DNA of 64,000 nt from Kumtagia sp964244725 (GCA_964244725.1 CAXTJQ010000003.1:124001-188000), one strand, 5' to 3'; positions 52,865-63,466 are shown, counted from the first letter of the stretch. Program-made: numbers and translations. Notes: a model not told the origin generated them from the letters alone.

Positions 52865-53319
52865 CCGGCGCTCGCGACGGCGCGGCGAACGATTTCATCG
52901 AGACGTCCGAGAAACCGCGACCGATCCTCGCGCGCGAACCCGGCATTGTAGCCCTTGCTCTCGCCCGTTTCGCGCAGGTGCTGCTTGAGTTCGCGCATCG
53001 CCACCGCCATGCCGATGTTTTCGGGGGTAAACGGCCTGCCTGTCGGCCCGATGACGTGGACGCCCTTGGCGACGACTCGCGCGGCGAGCGGGATGTCGGC
53101 GGTTATGACGATATCGTTGGCTTGGGCGTTGTCGACGATCCAGTCGTCCGCCGCGTCCGCGCTCTTCGGCACGACGACATGGCGGATCATCGGATCGCGC
53201 GACGGCCGCAAGCCGCCGTTCGAGACGAACGTCACGACGAGGCCGTGCCGCTCCGCGACCCTCGCCGCCTCGTCCTTGACGGGACAGGCGTCGGCGTCGA
53301 CGAGGATGTGGACGGCCAT
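52861..53319 (-). CDS. YaiI/YqxD family protein (DUF188)
   Basis: A 152-residue member of the DUF188 family, a PIN-like fold. ILVDADACPVKDEAARVA at the start and TADIPLAARVVAKGVHVIGP in the middle are diagnostic, with several aspartates that could bind metal. The C-terminal half carries EDRSRFLGRLDEIV. The activity is not established; an RNase-like fold is a family inference. ATG 53319 is the start of the homologous part. It is coupled to the DUF1345 gene and lies 19 bases after the formaldehyde dehydrogenase stop. Confidence 0.9.
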   Translation of the reverse strand: MAVHILVDADACPVKDEAARVAERHGLVVTFVSNGGLRPSRDPMIRHVVVPKSADAADDWIVDNAQANDIVITADIPLAARVVAKGVHVIGPTGRPFTPENIGMAVAMRELKQHLRETGESKGYNAGFAREDRSRFLGRLDEIVRRAVASAG

Positions 53320-53338
53320 CGCCGTTTGCCCGCCGCGG

Positions 53339-54466
<1,128 letters not shown>

Positions 54467-55188
54467 GGTCGGAGTCTCCCAGGATTTCGAGCGCGGAAAG
54501 TTTCAGGAATCGATGCGCACGGCAAGCCCAACCGCAACGCGAAAGGGTGCGTCGCCACGCCTGCTTTCGCATCTGGCCATTGCCTGACAATCAGGAAACG
54601 GCGCATGGCTTCGCGCCTATCGATTTAGATAGTGACGCGCCGCCATGCGCCGCCATGGTCTGCGTCCCCCGAATTGCCACGCTCCATTTGCGAAGCACGA
54701 CATTTCAGGGACCGGGTTTCAGGGCTCATCACCCAAATCCTGCTACCGTTGCAGGACCAACCTGGGACCGCCTTGCCTGGACGCACGGTTGTGCACATCC
54801 GTTCCCCAGCAAGCAGCGGCATCACCATAAGGGACATGCGGAGGGAAGGGATCGATTCGCGCCGGCTGCCGATGTCCGTCCATTGCCTCTGAAAGCGAAG
54901 CAAAGATCAAGTGACGGAGATTTCGCTTTTTCCGCCTTTGCCCTCCGCAACTGTCGCCACCTTGCTGCGGAAAAAAAAAGCTGTGCCCCTCGGTTGTTCT
55001 GCCGCACGACCGAAGCGCCGACATCGGCGGCCCTGCGGCGTCGCGGCCTGCGAGACGATACGGCATCGATGGCGCGAGTCCCAGTCCGCATGGTACCCTG
55101 CAGTCGCGACCCATCCTGTCGCAACGCGCGGTCAGCCGGGAGACAAGAAAACGCCGACTTTATTCGCGCACACCGCAAAGGCGGTTGC
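54467..55188. other. 722-base stretch without a supported gene
   Basis: Between the formaldehyde dehydrogenase gene and the M15 peptidase gene I see no reading frame with convincing composition or homology. It contains a run of nine A at about 54968-54976 and several short open frames that look random. No terminal inverted repeats or transposase remnants were recognised. It could be eroded coding DNA or hold an RNA not visible to me. Confidence 0.5.
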
Positions 55189-55680
55189 CTAGAGTGCGCC
55201 GACCACCTTCCAAACGGCTTCACGACCCTGCTGCAGCAGGAGGCGCCGCGCTTCGGGAGACGGGCTCGGCTTGCACAGATGCCACTGGAAATGCGGCGTG
55301 TCGGGATGCCTCCAATCTCCGCCCCAGCTGCAATCATGTGCCTTGAAGATATCGGCGATCTTGCGGAACCAGGCCTCGCCGCCTTCGGGCTCCCAGTATT
55401 TCGTCTCGTGCACCACGTCGACGGCCAAGCCGTAACCGTGCCAGCTCTGCAGGTTGGTGGGAGCGTTCGTCACGGTGTGTCTCGGCGGAATGATGGTCCG
55501 CCCCCGCGCATAGTATAAGGCTTGAAGCTCCTGGCTGCGTTGCGCTTCGTAGACCTTGGCAGGAAATCCGGCGTCACGGCAGGCTCGAAGGGCGGTCCTG
55601 ACCGCGTCCTCGAACTTTGGCGCAAGCAGGCTCAGATCGTTGCTAACCCTCGCGTCCGACAGGCTCCCGCGCGCGCTCAT
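55189..55680 (-). CDS. M15 family metallopeptidase (L-Ala-D-Glu / D-Ala-D-Ala peptidase-like)
   Basis: A 163-residue enzyme with the M15 fold of phage endolysins and VanY-type peptidases. The zinc motif is SWHGYGLAVDVV (about residues 78-89), with HFQWH near residue 134. YEAQRSQELQALYYARGRT is a conserved N-terminal element of endolysin-like M15C proteins. It has no signal peptide and would need lysis or a holin-like partner to reach the wall. The start ATG overlaps the stop of the upstream membrane-protein gene by four bases, so the two form a coupled pair. Host function is unknown. Confidence 0.85.
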   Translation of the reverse strand: MSARGSLSDARVSNDLSLLAPKFEDAVRTALRACRDAGFPAKVYEAQRSQELQALYYARGRTIIPPRHTVTNAPTNLQSWHGYGLAVDVVHETKYWEPEGGEAWFRKIADIFKAHDCSWGGDWRHPDTPHFQWHLCKPSPSPEARRLLLQQGREAVWKVVGAL

Positions 55681-56855
55681 AACAAACCTTTCTGTGGGTC
55701 GCCGCTGACCCATTCATGCGGCTCGTAAGCGTCGTCCGCGAGGGCCACGGTCGAGGTGATGCTGGCGCCGAGAAGCTGCGCCGGATCGCCGTCGCCGACC
55801 GCGGCGGGATCCGAGACGCCGGGTCCGGCTGCAGGCCTTGACGGCGTGGCAGCCGGAGCCTGACCGGCAGAGCGGTCCTCTGAGGATTCGTCCGGGCTCT
55901 TCTCCTTGGGCTTGACGGTCGACCGGATGACCATGAGCTTGTTGAGGATGTCGAACCAGAACGGGGCGCCAAGCATGACGGCAAGAGCCGTTATCAGCCA
56001 TCCCGGAACTGCGAGCATCACCCCGTACCAGCGGTCTTTGCATTGAAAGACCGGCTCGCCGCCTGACGGGGGTATCGTCGCGGTGCAAGACTGAGGCATC
56101 GGAAAGATTCCACCATCGTCCTGCCATATCCAGCCGATCGGAAATCCGATCGCGGCAAGTTGCTCGCTCAACTGCGTCACGGTACGGGATGTCGTATTGG
56201 CGTCGTCGCGGGCCTCGACCTCGGTCTGCGCCGCGGAAACGGCCGCCGCGCGCAGGTTCTTGTCGCTGATTAGGCGCTGCGCGACCACGATAGCATCGAC
56301 GTTAAACGCGATCGCGCCGAGCAATCCGAGCGCCAGAAGAATCTTGCCGCTTCTGCGCTTGTACCACCCCGATACCCGGTCCATCGTCCCGTCGTACCAG
56401 TCCTCGAGGATCTGACGCGTCCGTGCGAGGTCTCCCGACGCGGTGTCGATCGCAGTGAACACCACTTTCTGAAGGTTATTCTGATTGGGCGCATTCGAAA
56501 GGCTGCCCTTCAACCCGTCCAGCGACAGCGCATGATGCTGCTCCATGAGTTGCTGGATGACCGCTAGGGAGAAATTTTGCCGCGGTATGTAGGATGGCAG
56601 ATCCTTAGACACGGCCTCCCCCTGTTTGTATTTGCCGCGATACAATGAAGCGATGAAGGGGCTGTCGTAGAACTTGGCCGTGAAACCGGGGTTGCTCGCC
56701 TCCGAAAGAAGCTCCTTGATGCCGGCCTCCAATTCCCGGGCCCTCATCTTCATGAAGGTTTCGAGAAGCTCACAGGACGCTGTCGCCACAAGACTCATGA
56801 AGAAGAACAGGAGGGCCATCCCGATCCCGACTTCGATTGCCTCCGAGCCGAACAT
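55677..56855 (-). CDS. Membrane protein of unknown function, coupled to the M15 peptidase
   Basis: A 392-residue protein with three predicted membrane spans: residues about 8-32 (IGMALLFFFMSLVATASCELL), 172-195 and 285-318. A soluble region with coiled potential lies between the first two (residues 35-170, including RARELEAGIKELLSEASNPG) and a second between 197 and 280. The tail is a Pro/Ser/Glu-rich disordered stretch. GGAGG lies five bases before ATG 56855. I do not recognise a named family. It is immediately upstream of the peptidase, so it may export, anchor or control it; this is inference. Confidence 0.78.
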   Translation of the reverse strand: MFGSEAIEVGIGMALLFFFMSLVATASCELLETFMKMRARELEAGIKELLSEASNPGFTAKFYDSPFIASLYRGKYKQGEAVSKDLPSYIPRQNFSLAVIQQLMEQHHALSLDGLKGSLSNAPNQNNLQKVVFTAIDTASGDLARTRQILEDWYDGTMDRVSGWYKRRSGKILLALGLLGAIAFNVDAIVVAQRLISDKNLRAAAVSAAQTEVEARDDANTTSRTVTQLSEQLAAIGFPIGWIWQDDGGIFPMPQSCTATIPPSGGEPVFQCKDRWYGVMLAVPGWLITALAVMLGAPFWFDILNKLMVIRSTVKPKEKSPDESSEDRSAGQAPAATPSRPAAGPGVSDPAAVGDGDPAQLLGASITSTVALADDAYEPHEWVSGDPQKGLL

Positions 56856-57054
56856 GACAGCCTCCGGGTCCCCAGCCGCCACCATGATAATTTCCCGCTA
56901 TGCAACGTCAAGTAGTATTTGCGAGAAAAATGTCGTCCTCGTCTCGGCGCCCGCCTGTGCGGCCTCCGCTGCGCCCGAAATACTGTTGCGGCGAGGCTTG
57001 TGGCGGCGCGTTCGAAACCTTTATTGCAGCAGCCATGGCAAAGGCACCGCATCC

Positions 57055-59067
57055 ATGTTCACCAAAATCCTGATCGCCAATCGCGGCGAGATCGCGTGCC
57101 GTGTCATCAGGACGGCGAGGCGGATGGGGATCGCGACGGTCGCGGTCTATTCCGACGCGGACCGCGATGCGCTGCATGTCGAGATGGCCGACGAGGCGGT
57201 GCATATCGGGCCGGCGCCGGCCACCGAGAGCTATCTCGTGGCGGAGAAGATCATCGCCGCCTGCAAGACGACAGGCGCGCAGGCCGTTCATCCGGGTTAC
57301 GGATTCCTTTCCGAGCGCGCCTCTTTCTGCGAGGCTCTGGAGGCGGAAGGCATCGTCTTCATCGGCCCCAAGCCGAAGGCGATCCGCGCGATGGGCGACA
57401 AGATCGAATCGAAGAAATTCGCGCAAGCCGCCGGGGTCTCGACCGTGCCGGGCTGGCTCGGCGTGATCGAGGACGCCGATCACGCCGAGACGATCGCGGA
57501 GGACATCGGCTATCCGGTGATGATCAAGGCGTCGGCCGGGGGCGGCGGCAAGGGGATGCGGATCGCCTGGTCGCGGGACGAGGTCCGCGACGGCTTCGAG
57601 CGGGCGCGCTCCGAGGCGAAAAGTTCGTTCGGCGACGACCGGGTCTTCATCGAGAAATTCATCGTCGATCCGCGCCACATCGAGATCCAGGTGCTCGGCG
57701 ACGCGCATGGCAACTGCATCCATCTCGGCGAGCGCGAATGCTCGATCCAGCGCCGCAACCAGAAGGTTGTCGAGGAGGCGCCGTCGCCCTTTCTCGACGC
57801 CGCCACCCGCAAATCGATGGGGGAGCAGGCCGTGGCCCTCGCCAAGGCGGTCGACTATCAGAGCGCCGGCACCGTCGAGTTCATCGTTGATGCGAGCAGA
57901 ACTTTTTATTTCCTTGAGATGAATACGCGATTGCAGGTCGAGCACCCCGTGACCGAACTTGTAGCTGGGATCGACCTCGTCGAGCAGATGATTCGCATCG
58001 CGGCGGGGGAGACGCTGGTCGTGGCGCAGGATGACGTCCATTTGGACGGCTGGGCGGTCGAGAGCCGGCTCTACGCCGAGGACCCCTCGCGCGGTTTCCT
58101 GCCCTCCACCGGACGGCTGACGCGCTACCGGCCGCCGCCGGAGGGCCGTTTCGGCGGCATCGTGGTCCGCAACGACACCGGCGTCACCGAGGGGTCCGAC
58201 ATCTCGATGTTCTACGATCCGATGCTGGCGAAACTTTGCACCTGGGCGCCGACGCGTGGCGAGGCGATCGACGCCATGGCGGACGCGCTCGATGCGTTCG
58301 TGGTCGACGGGATCGCGCACAACATCCCGTTCCTGTCATCGCTCATGGCGCATCCGCGCTGGCGGGAGGGGCGCCTGTCGACCGCTTTCATCGCCGAGGA
58401 ATATCCGGATGGTTTTACCGGCAAACTGCCCGGCGATGACGACAGGGCCGTGTTTGCGGCGGTTGCGACCGCGATCGAACTGGCTTGCCGCGATCGGCTG
58501 GATCGTTTCCCGGGCAGGCTTGGGCGGCGTTTGGGCGCGATCGTGGCGGATTGGGCCGTGCGTGTCGGTCCTGACTATCTGGATGTCCGGATCGGCGAGG
58601 GGATGGTTTCGATGCCGACGCGCGGGACCATGTCGATCGCCGGCGGTCCCGCGATGCCGGTGACCTCCGATTGGCGGCCCGGCGGCGCGCTCTGGACGGG
58701 AGCGGTGGGCGAGCGCCGCGTCATCGCCCAGGTCAGGCCGGCGGAAAAGGGCCTGCTCATCGCCTGGCGGGGCATGTCGGTGGTGGCGCGCGCGATGCGG
58801 CCGCGGGTCGCGGAACTGGAAAGGCTCATGCCGGCCAAGCCGCCGCCCGATACGTCCAAATCGCTGCTCTGCCCGATGCCCGGCCTCGTTGTCGCCATCG
58901 CGGTCGCCGAGGGTCAGCAGGTCAAGGCTGGCGAGACGCTGGCCGTCGTCGAGGCGATGAAGATGGAGAACGCGCTGCGCGCCGAGCGCGACCTGACGGT
59001 ATCGAGGATCAACGCCAAGCCGGGCGACAGCCTGGCGGTCGACGCCGTGATCATGGAGTTCGCGTGA
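57055..59067 (+). CDS. pccA: Propionyl-CoA carboxylase biotin-containing alpha subunit
   Basis: Biotin carboxylase/carrier chain of 670 residues. The N-terminal ATP-grasp biotin carboxylase (1-450) includes ILIANRGEIACRV, GGGGKGMRI and ECSIQRRNQKVVEEAPSP. The C-terminal carrier domain has the biotin lysine K636 in EAMKMENALRAERD. The middle BT-like linker and length match PccA rather than the shorter AccC. The beta subunit and mutase genes are not in the window. The start ATG 57055 is well conserved; the frame is open upstream. The ParE toxin gene is antisense to its end. Confidence 0.94.
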   Translation: MFTKILIANRGEIACRVIRTARRMGIATVAVYSDADRDALHVEMADEAVHIGPAPATESYLVAEKIIAACKTTGAQAVHPGYGFLSERASFCEALEAEGIVFIGPKPKAIRAMGDKIESKKFAQAAGVSTVPGWLGVIEDADHAETIAEDIGYPVMIKASAGGGGKGMRIAWSRDEVRDGFERARSEAKSSFGDDRVFIEKFIVDPRHIEIQVLGDAHGNCIHLGERECSIQRRNQKVVEEAPSPFLDAATRKSMGEQAVALAKAVDYQSAGTVEFIVDASRTFYFLEMNTRLQVEHPVTELVAGIDLVEQMIRIAAGETLVVAQDDVHLDGWAVESRLYAEDPSRGFLPSTGRLTRYRPPPEGRFGGIVVRNDTGVTEGSDISMFYDPMLAKLCTWAPTRGEAIDAMADALDAFVVDGIAHNIPFLSSLMAHPRWREGRLSTAFIAEEYPDGFTGKLPGDDDRAVFAAVATAIELACRDRLDRFPGRLGRRLGAIVADWAVRVGPDYLDVRIGEGMVSMPTRGTMSIAGGPAMPVTSDWRPGGALWTGAVGERRVIAQVRPAEKGLLIAWRGMSVVARAMRPRVAELERLMPAKPPPDTSKSLLCPMPGLVVAIAVAEGQQVKAGETLAVVEAMKMENALRAERDLTVSRINAKPGDSLAVDAVIMEFA

Positions 59068-59367
59068 GCGCTGGTCCGGCGGCCAGTCTCTCGCCGCATG
59101 GATGATGCGGAGGATCGCGATGGTTTCTTGCCCACCCCTCATCACGACGGCATAAGCGACAATGTAGGGTAGGCCCACGACCGGCTTTTCGTACATCCCG
59201 GACACTCGTCCAGGCCGCCCGGTCGCCATATTTCCCAAGGCTGCGCATGTCAGTCGAACGCGATCGGCGACGCGGAGCGCGGCCTGTGGATTGTCGGCTT
59301 TGATGTAGGCGATCTGGTCCTTGAGATCGTCCAAGGCATGGCGCGACCACTGAACCGATCGCGTCAT
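58336..59367 (-). CDS. ParE-type toxin with abnormal read-through antisense to pccA
   Basis: The first about 100 residues (59070-59367) are a RelE/ParE toxin: VQWSRHALDDLKDQIAYIKADNP, VSGMYEKPVVGLPYIVAYAV and ILRIIHAARDWP, the usual C-terminal end. A normal toxin would stop near base 59070, but the frame stays open for another 245 codons antisense to pccA up to 58336. The extra residues look random (Arg/His/Asp rich), so the end is suspect. A one-base shift would give a stop at 59051. Stop loss, a frameshift, or a sequencing error are possible. The start overlaps the antitoxin stop by four bases. Confidence 0.6.
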   Translation of the reverse strand: MTRSVQWSRHALDDLKDQIAYIKADNPQAALRVADRVRLTCAALGNMATGRPGRVSGMYEKPVVGLPYIVAYAVVMRGGQETIAILRIIHAARDWPPDQRSRELHDHGVDRQAVARLGVDPRYRQVALGAQRVLHLHRLDDGQRLASLDLLTLGDRDGDNEAGHRAEQRFGRIGRRLGRHEPFQFRDPRPHRARHHRHAPPGDEQALFRRPDLGDDAALAHRSRPERAAGPPIGGHRHRGTAGDRHGPARRHRNHPLADPDIQIVRTDTHGPIRHDRAQTPPKPARETIQPIAASQFDRGRNRRKHGPVVIAGQFAGKTIRIFLGDESGRQAPLPPARMRHER

Positions 59368-59621
59368 GGCCTGCCGTTCATCTTTTCCGCAAGGAGCGCA
59401 CGTATCTCTGCCATAGCCTGTTCATGCGGCACTACACGTCCGGCCTCGACATCGGCGAGACCGCGCTTGATCCCTTCGACGATCTTCAATTCGCGGTCGA
59501 CATAGGCGGAAACGGCCTCTCCGGCCAGGAAGGAGCGGCTGCGCCTTGTGTCATGCGCGAGCCGTTCCAGCTTCTCCTTGGTCGTCGAACTGACGCGGAT
59601 GGTCATCGTGCTGGTGGTCAT
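59364..59621 (-). CDS. Ribbon-helix-helix antitoxin (ParD/CopG-like)
   Basis: An 85-residue antitoxin. The N-terminal ribbon TTSTMTIRVSSTTKEKLERLAH (about 1-22, arms of the DNA-binding dimer) and the helix SRSFLAGEAVSAYVD are typical of ParD/CopG. The C-terminal half (KIVEGIKRGLADVEAGRVVPHEQAM) is the toxin-binding region. It precedes and overlaps the toxin gene by four bases, the usual order for autoregulated TA pairs. A palindromic region lies just upstream. Confidence 0.87.
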   Translation of the reverse strand: MTTSTMTIRVSSTTKEKLERLAHDTRRSRSFLAGEAVSAYVDRELKIVEGIKRGLADVEAGRVVPHEQAMAEIRALLAEKMNGRP

Positions 59622-59634
59622 GAATGATCGTCTC

Positions 59635-59662
59635 TGTGCTGTGTTGTGTACAAACTAGCACA
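59635..59662. promoter_or_regulatory. Putative ParD operator
   Basis: TGTGCT (59635-59640) and AGCACA (59657-59662) form inverted arms, with TTGT-GT-ACAA (59644-59653) nested inside. The site begins 14 bases upstream of the antitoxin start, where ribbon-helix-helix antitoxins normally bind their own promoter. Confidence 0.45.
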
Positions 59663-59771
59663 TCTAATCTGACTCCAGAAGACTGTGACAGACGCCCGTT
59701 TACGCTGGACTGGCGTCGGGCGCTGCTGGACAATACATCCCTCGATTGGCGAGTCCCTCCTGAACGGCGAA

Positions 59772-62700
59772 ATGATGGCAGACGACAGACTTCCGCGCGA
59801 CCCGCTGATGCGTGAAGCGTTCAACAAAGCGAACGCGCCCGTCCGGCCCGCGCGCCCATTCATCCATCTGCGCGTCCATTCCGCATATTCGCTGCTCGAA
59901 GGCGCACTGCCGATCGCCAAAATCGTCGCCCATGCGCTCAGAGACCGGGCGCCGGCCATCGCCATCACCGACACCAACAATCTGTTCGGGGCGCTCGAAT
60001 TCGCCAACAAGGCGACGAAGGACGGCATCCAGCCTTTGCTGGGCTGCCAGCTCGATATGAGTTTCAGCGGCGAGACGACGGGAGGGAGCCGCGGCAACGG
60101 CCAGCGCCGTTCGGGCGTGGAGCTGAGCCCGGTCGTCGTGCTGACCGCCAACCGGACCGGTTACGAGAATCTCGTCCGCCTCGTCAGCCGCGCCTATCTC
60201 GAGGGCGCGGCCAACGAGGCCGTGCGCGTCTCGACCGACTGGCTCGAGGAATTCGCCGAAGGCCTGATCTGCCTGACCGGCGGCCCGCGCGGACCGGTCG
60301 GCGCGGCGCTGAAATTCGATCACGCCGATCTCGCCGAAACGCGTCTGCTTTCGCTCAAGCGCATCTTCGGCGACCGCCTTTATGTCGAACTCGAACGCGT
60401 CGGCGCCTACGACCGCCAGATCGAAGCGGCGGCGATCGAACTGGCCTATCGTCACGAACTGCCGATCGTCGCGACCAACGAGGCCTTCTTCCCGGCGCGG
60501 GAAGACTATGACGCGCATGACGCGCTCATCGCGATCGCGGAAGGGTCGGTCGTGGCGTCCGATGACCGGCGGCGGCTCTCGCCCGACAATTTCCTGAAGA
60601 GCCAGGCCGAGATGGCGGTCCTGTTCGCGGATCTTCCCGAGGCGATCGACAACACCGTCGAGATCGCCATGCGCTGCTCCTACTTTCCGAGGAAGCGCGC
60701 GCCCATCCTGCCGCGCTTCACGGGCGGCGACGCGGCCGACGAGGAAACCGCTCTCGAGGCGGAGGCCCACGAACTCCGGCGCCAGGCGCGCGAGGGTCTC
60801 GCGATGCGCATCGCGCATTTCGGCCTCACGCCGGGCTTCGACGCGCAGCAGTATGGCGAGCGGCTGGAATTCGAGCTCGGCGTCATCGAGACCATGAAGT
60901 TCCCGGGCTATTTCCTGATCGTCGCCGATTTCATCCAATGGGCCAAGGCGCAAGGCATCCCCGTGGGACCGGGCCGCGGCTCCGGCGCGGGCTCGCTCGT
61001 CGCCTATGCGCTGACCATCACCGACATCGACCCGCTGCGGTTCTCGCTGCTGTTCGAGCGCTTCCTCAATCCCGACCGCGTCTCGATGCCCGACTTCGAC
61101 ATCGACTTTTGCCAGGACCGCCGCGAGGAGGTGATCCGCTACGTCCAGCGCAAATACGGCCGCGACCAGGTCGGGCAGATCATCACCTTCGGGACGCTCC
61201 AGGCCCGTGCCGTCCTCCGCGACGTAGGTCGCGTCCTGCAGATGCCGTACGGCCAGGTCGACCGGCTGTGCAAGATGGTGCCGCAGAACCCGGCCAATCC
61301 CGTCACGCTCGCCAAGGCCATCGAGGGCGAGCCGCGTTTCGCCGAGGAAGCGGAGAAGGAACCGATCGTCGGCACGCTGCTCGCCATGGCGCAGAAGCTC
61401 GAAGGACTCTACCGCCACGCCTCGACGCACGCCGCCGGCATCGTCATCGGCGACCGGCCGCTGTCGGAACTCGTGCCGATGTATCGCGACCAGCGCTCCG
61501 ACATGCCGGTCACGCAGTTCAACATGAAGCTCGTCGAGGAGGCCGGGCTGGTCAAGTTCGACTTCCTCGGCCTGAAGACTCTGACGGTGCTGGAAACGGC
61601 GGTCAGGCTGATCCGCCGCCGCGGCGTCGAGATCGACCTGCCGCGCCTGCCGCTCGACGATTCGAAGACCTACGCGATGCTGTCGCGCGGCGAGGTGGTC
61701 GGCGTGTTCCAGGTGGAAAGCGCGGGCATGCGCAAGGCGCTGATCGGCATGAAGCCGGACCGCATCGAGGACATCATTGCGCTCGTCGCGCTCTACCGGC
61801 CGGGGCCGATGGAGAACATCCCGACCTACAATGCGCGCAAGCATGGCGAGGAGGAAATGGCCTCGATCCACCCGATGATCGACCATCTGGTGGCCGAGAC
61901 TCAAGGGGTCATCGTCTACCAGGAACAGGTGATGCAGATCGCGCAGGAGCTTTCGGGCTATTCGCTCGGCGAGGCCGACCTGCTGCGCCGTGCGATGGGC
62001 AAGAAGATCCGCTCCGAGATGGACGCGCAGCGCGAGCGTTTCGTCTCGGGCGCGATGGCGAAGGGTTTGGGCAAGCCGCAGGCCGACTTCATCTTCGACC
62101 TTTTGGCGAAATTCGCCGACTACGGCTTCAACAAGTCGCACGCCGCCGCCTACGCGGTGATCTCCTACCAGACGGCCTTCCTCAAGGCGCACTACCCGGT
62201 CGAGTTCCTGGCCGCCTCGATGACGCTCGACATGGGCAATACCGACAAGCTCGCGGAATTCCGGCAGGACGCGCTGCGGCTCGGCATCGATGTGGCGCCG
62301 CCCTCGGTCAGGACGAGCTATCGCGATTTCGAGGTCGAGGAGAACCGCATCTTCTATGCGCTGGCCGCGATCAAGGGCGTCGGCGACGGCGCGGTCGAGC
62401 ATATCGTCGCCAAGCGGCGCGAGCGCGCGTTCGCCGACCTCGAGGATTTCTGCGAGCGCGTCGATCCGCGCATCGTCGGCAAGCGCGTCTTCGAAAGCCT
62501 GATCCTGGCCGGCGCGCTCGATTGCTTCGGCCACGACCGCGCCGCGATGATGGCCGGTCTGGAGCGGATGATGGGGCTGGCGTCCCGCGCGGCGGAGGAC
62601 GCGGCGATGGGCATGATCGACATGTTCGGCGGCGCATCCGCAGCCAGGCAGCAGAAGCTGCACCTGCCGGCTGCCGAACCCTGGCTGCCCGCCGAACGCC

Positions 62701-63308
62701 TGTTCAAGGAGTTCCAGGCGGTCGGCTTCTACCTCTCGGCCCACCCGCTCGACGAATACAAGCAGGCGCTGAAGAAGATGCGCGTCCAGAACTGGACCGA
62801 ATTCTCCGCCGGCGTGAAGCGCGGCGCGGCCGCCGGCCGGCTCGCCGGGACCGTGACCTCCAAGCAGGAGCGCAAGACGCGCACCGGCAACAAGATGGGC
62901 GTGGTGATGTTCTCCGACCAGTCCGGCCACTACGAGGCCGTGCTGTTCTCGGAGGCGCTGGCGCAGTTCCGCGATCTGCTCGAACCCGGCCGTTCGGTGG
63001 TCCTCACCGTGGCGGCCGAGGACCGTCCGGAGGGCGTCAATTTGCGCATCCAGACGGTGGCCTCGCTCGAGGAGGAGGCGAGCCGCGTTCAGAAGGCGTT
63101 GCGGATTTTCGTCCGCGACTCGGCGCCCGTGTCGACGCTTGCAACGCAGCTGGCCGCCAAGGGCGAGGGGCAGGTCAGCTTCATCGTGCTCAAGGGCGAG
63201 GCGCGGGGCGAGGTCGAGATCGCGCTGCCGGACCGCTACCGCATCTCGCCTCAGATCGCGTCGGCGATGCGCGCCATCCCTGGCGTCGTGGACGTCGAAC
63301 TGGTCTGA
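59772..63308 (+). CDS. dnaE: DNA polymerase III alpha subunit
   Basis: Replicative polymerase of 1178 residues. The PHP domain starts FIHLRVHSAYSLLEGALPIA, and the polymerase core has PDFDIDFCQDRR (catalytic aspartates), GRGSGAGSLVAYAL and HASTHAAGIVIGD. The C-terminal OB-fold and tau-binding segments follow. I used ATG 59772; a second ATG is next to it, and the frame is open to 59685, so a few residues are uncertain. It follows the ParDE pair, an accessory insertion in front of a core gene. Confidence 0.96.
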   Translation: MMADDRLPRDPLMREAFNKANAPVRPARPFIHLRVHSAYSLLEGALPIAKIVAHALRDRAPAIAITDTNNLFGALEFANKATKDGIQPLLGCQLDMSFSGETTGGSRGNGQRRSGVELSPVVVLTANRTGYENLVRLVSRAYLEGAANEAVRVSTDWLEEFAEGLICLTGGPRGPVGAALKFDHADLAETRLLSLKRIFGDRLYVELERVGAYDRQIEAAAIELAYRHELPIVATNEAFFPAREDYDAHDALIAIAEGSVVASDDRRRLSPDNFLKSQAEMAVLFADLPEAIDNTVEIAMRCSYFPRKRAPILPRFTGGDAADEETALEAEAHELRRQAREGLAMRIAHFGLTPGFDAQQYGERLEFELGVIETMKFPGYFLIVADFIQWAKAQGIPVGPGRGSGAGSLVAYALTITDIDPLRFSLLFERFLNPDRVSMPDFDIDFCQDRREEVIRYVQRKYGRDQVGQIITFGTLQARAVLRDVGRVLQMPYGQVDRLCKMVPQNPANPVTLAKAIEGEPRFAEEAEKEPIVGTLLAMAQKLEGLYRHASTHAAGIVIGDRPLSELVPMYRDQRSDMPVTQFNMKLVEEAGLVKFDFLGLKTLTVLETAVRLIRRRGVEIDLPRLPLDDSKTYAMLSRGEVVGVFQVESAGMRKALIGMKPDRIEDIIALVALYRPGPMENIPTYNARKHGEEEMASIHPMIDHLVAETQGVIVYQEQVMQIAQELSGYSLGEADLLRRAMGKKIRSEMDAQRERFVSGAMAKGLGKPQADFIFDLLAKFADYGFNKSHAAAYAVISYQTAFLKAHYPVEFLAASMTLDMGNTDKLAEFRQDALRLGIDVAPPSVRTSYRDFEVEENRIFYALAAIKGVGDGAVEHIVAKRRERAFADLEDFCERVDPRIVGKRVFESLILAGALDCFGHDRAAMMAGLERMMGLASRAAEDAAMGMIDMFGGASAARQQKLHLPAAEPWLPAERLFKEFQAVGFYLSAHPLDEYKQALKKMRVQNWTEFSAGVKRGAAAGRLAGTVTSKQERKTRTGNKMGVVMFSDQSGHYEAVLFSEALAQFRDLLEPGRSVVLTVAAEDRPEGVNLRIQTVASLEEEASRVQKALRIFVRDSAPVSTLATQLAAKGEGQVSFIVLKGEARGEVEIALPDRYRISPQIASAMRAIPGVVDVELV

Positions 63309-63466
63309 GCGATGCGGCGGATTGTCCCGAGCGACGCCTGACCGCTCGATCGACGGTTTGAGGCACGAACATTCCGCGCTATCGTGATTTCGGCAATCGC
63401 ATCCTCTTTCCGGCGAAGGCGCCGGCTCTATTTGCCTTCGACGACCCCGTTCGAACCAGGATGGAC

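Noticed and set aside
54547..55518. A 323-codon plus-strand frame over the gene-free stretch and the M15 gene
   Set aside because: The second half is antisense of the peptidase and the first half is random in composition.
59700..62930. A 1076-codon open frame on the minus strand across dnaE
   Set aside because: It is the high-GC antisense shadow of dnaE; the residue mix (Arg, His, Asp, Val repeats) has no domain.
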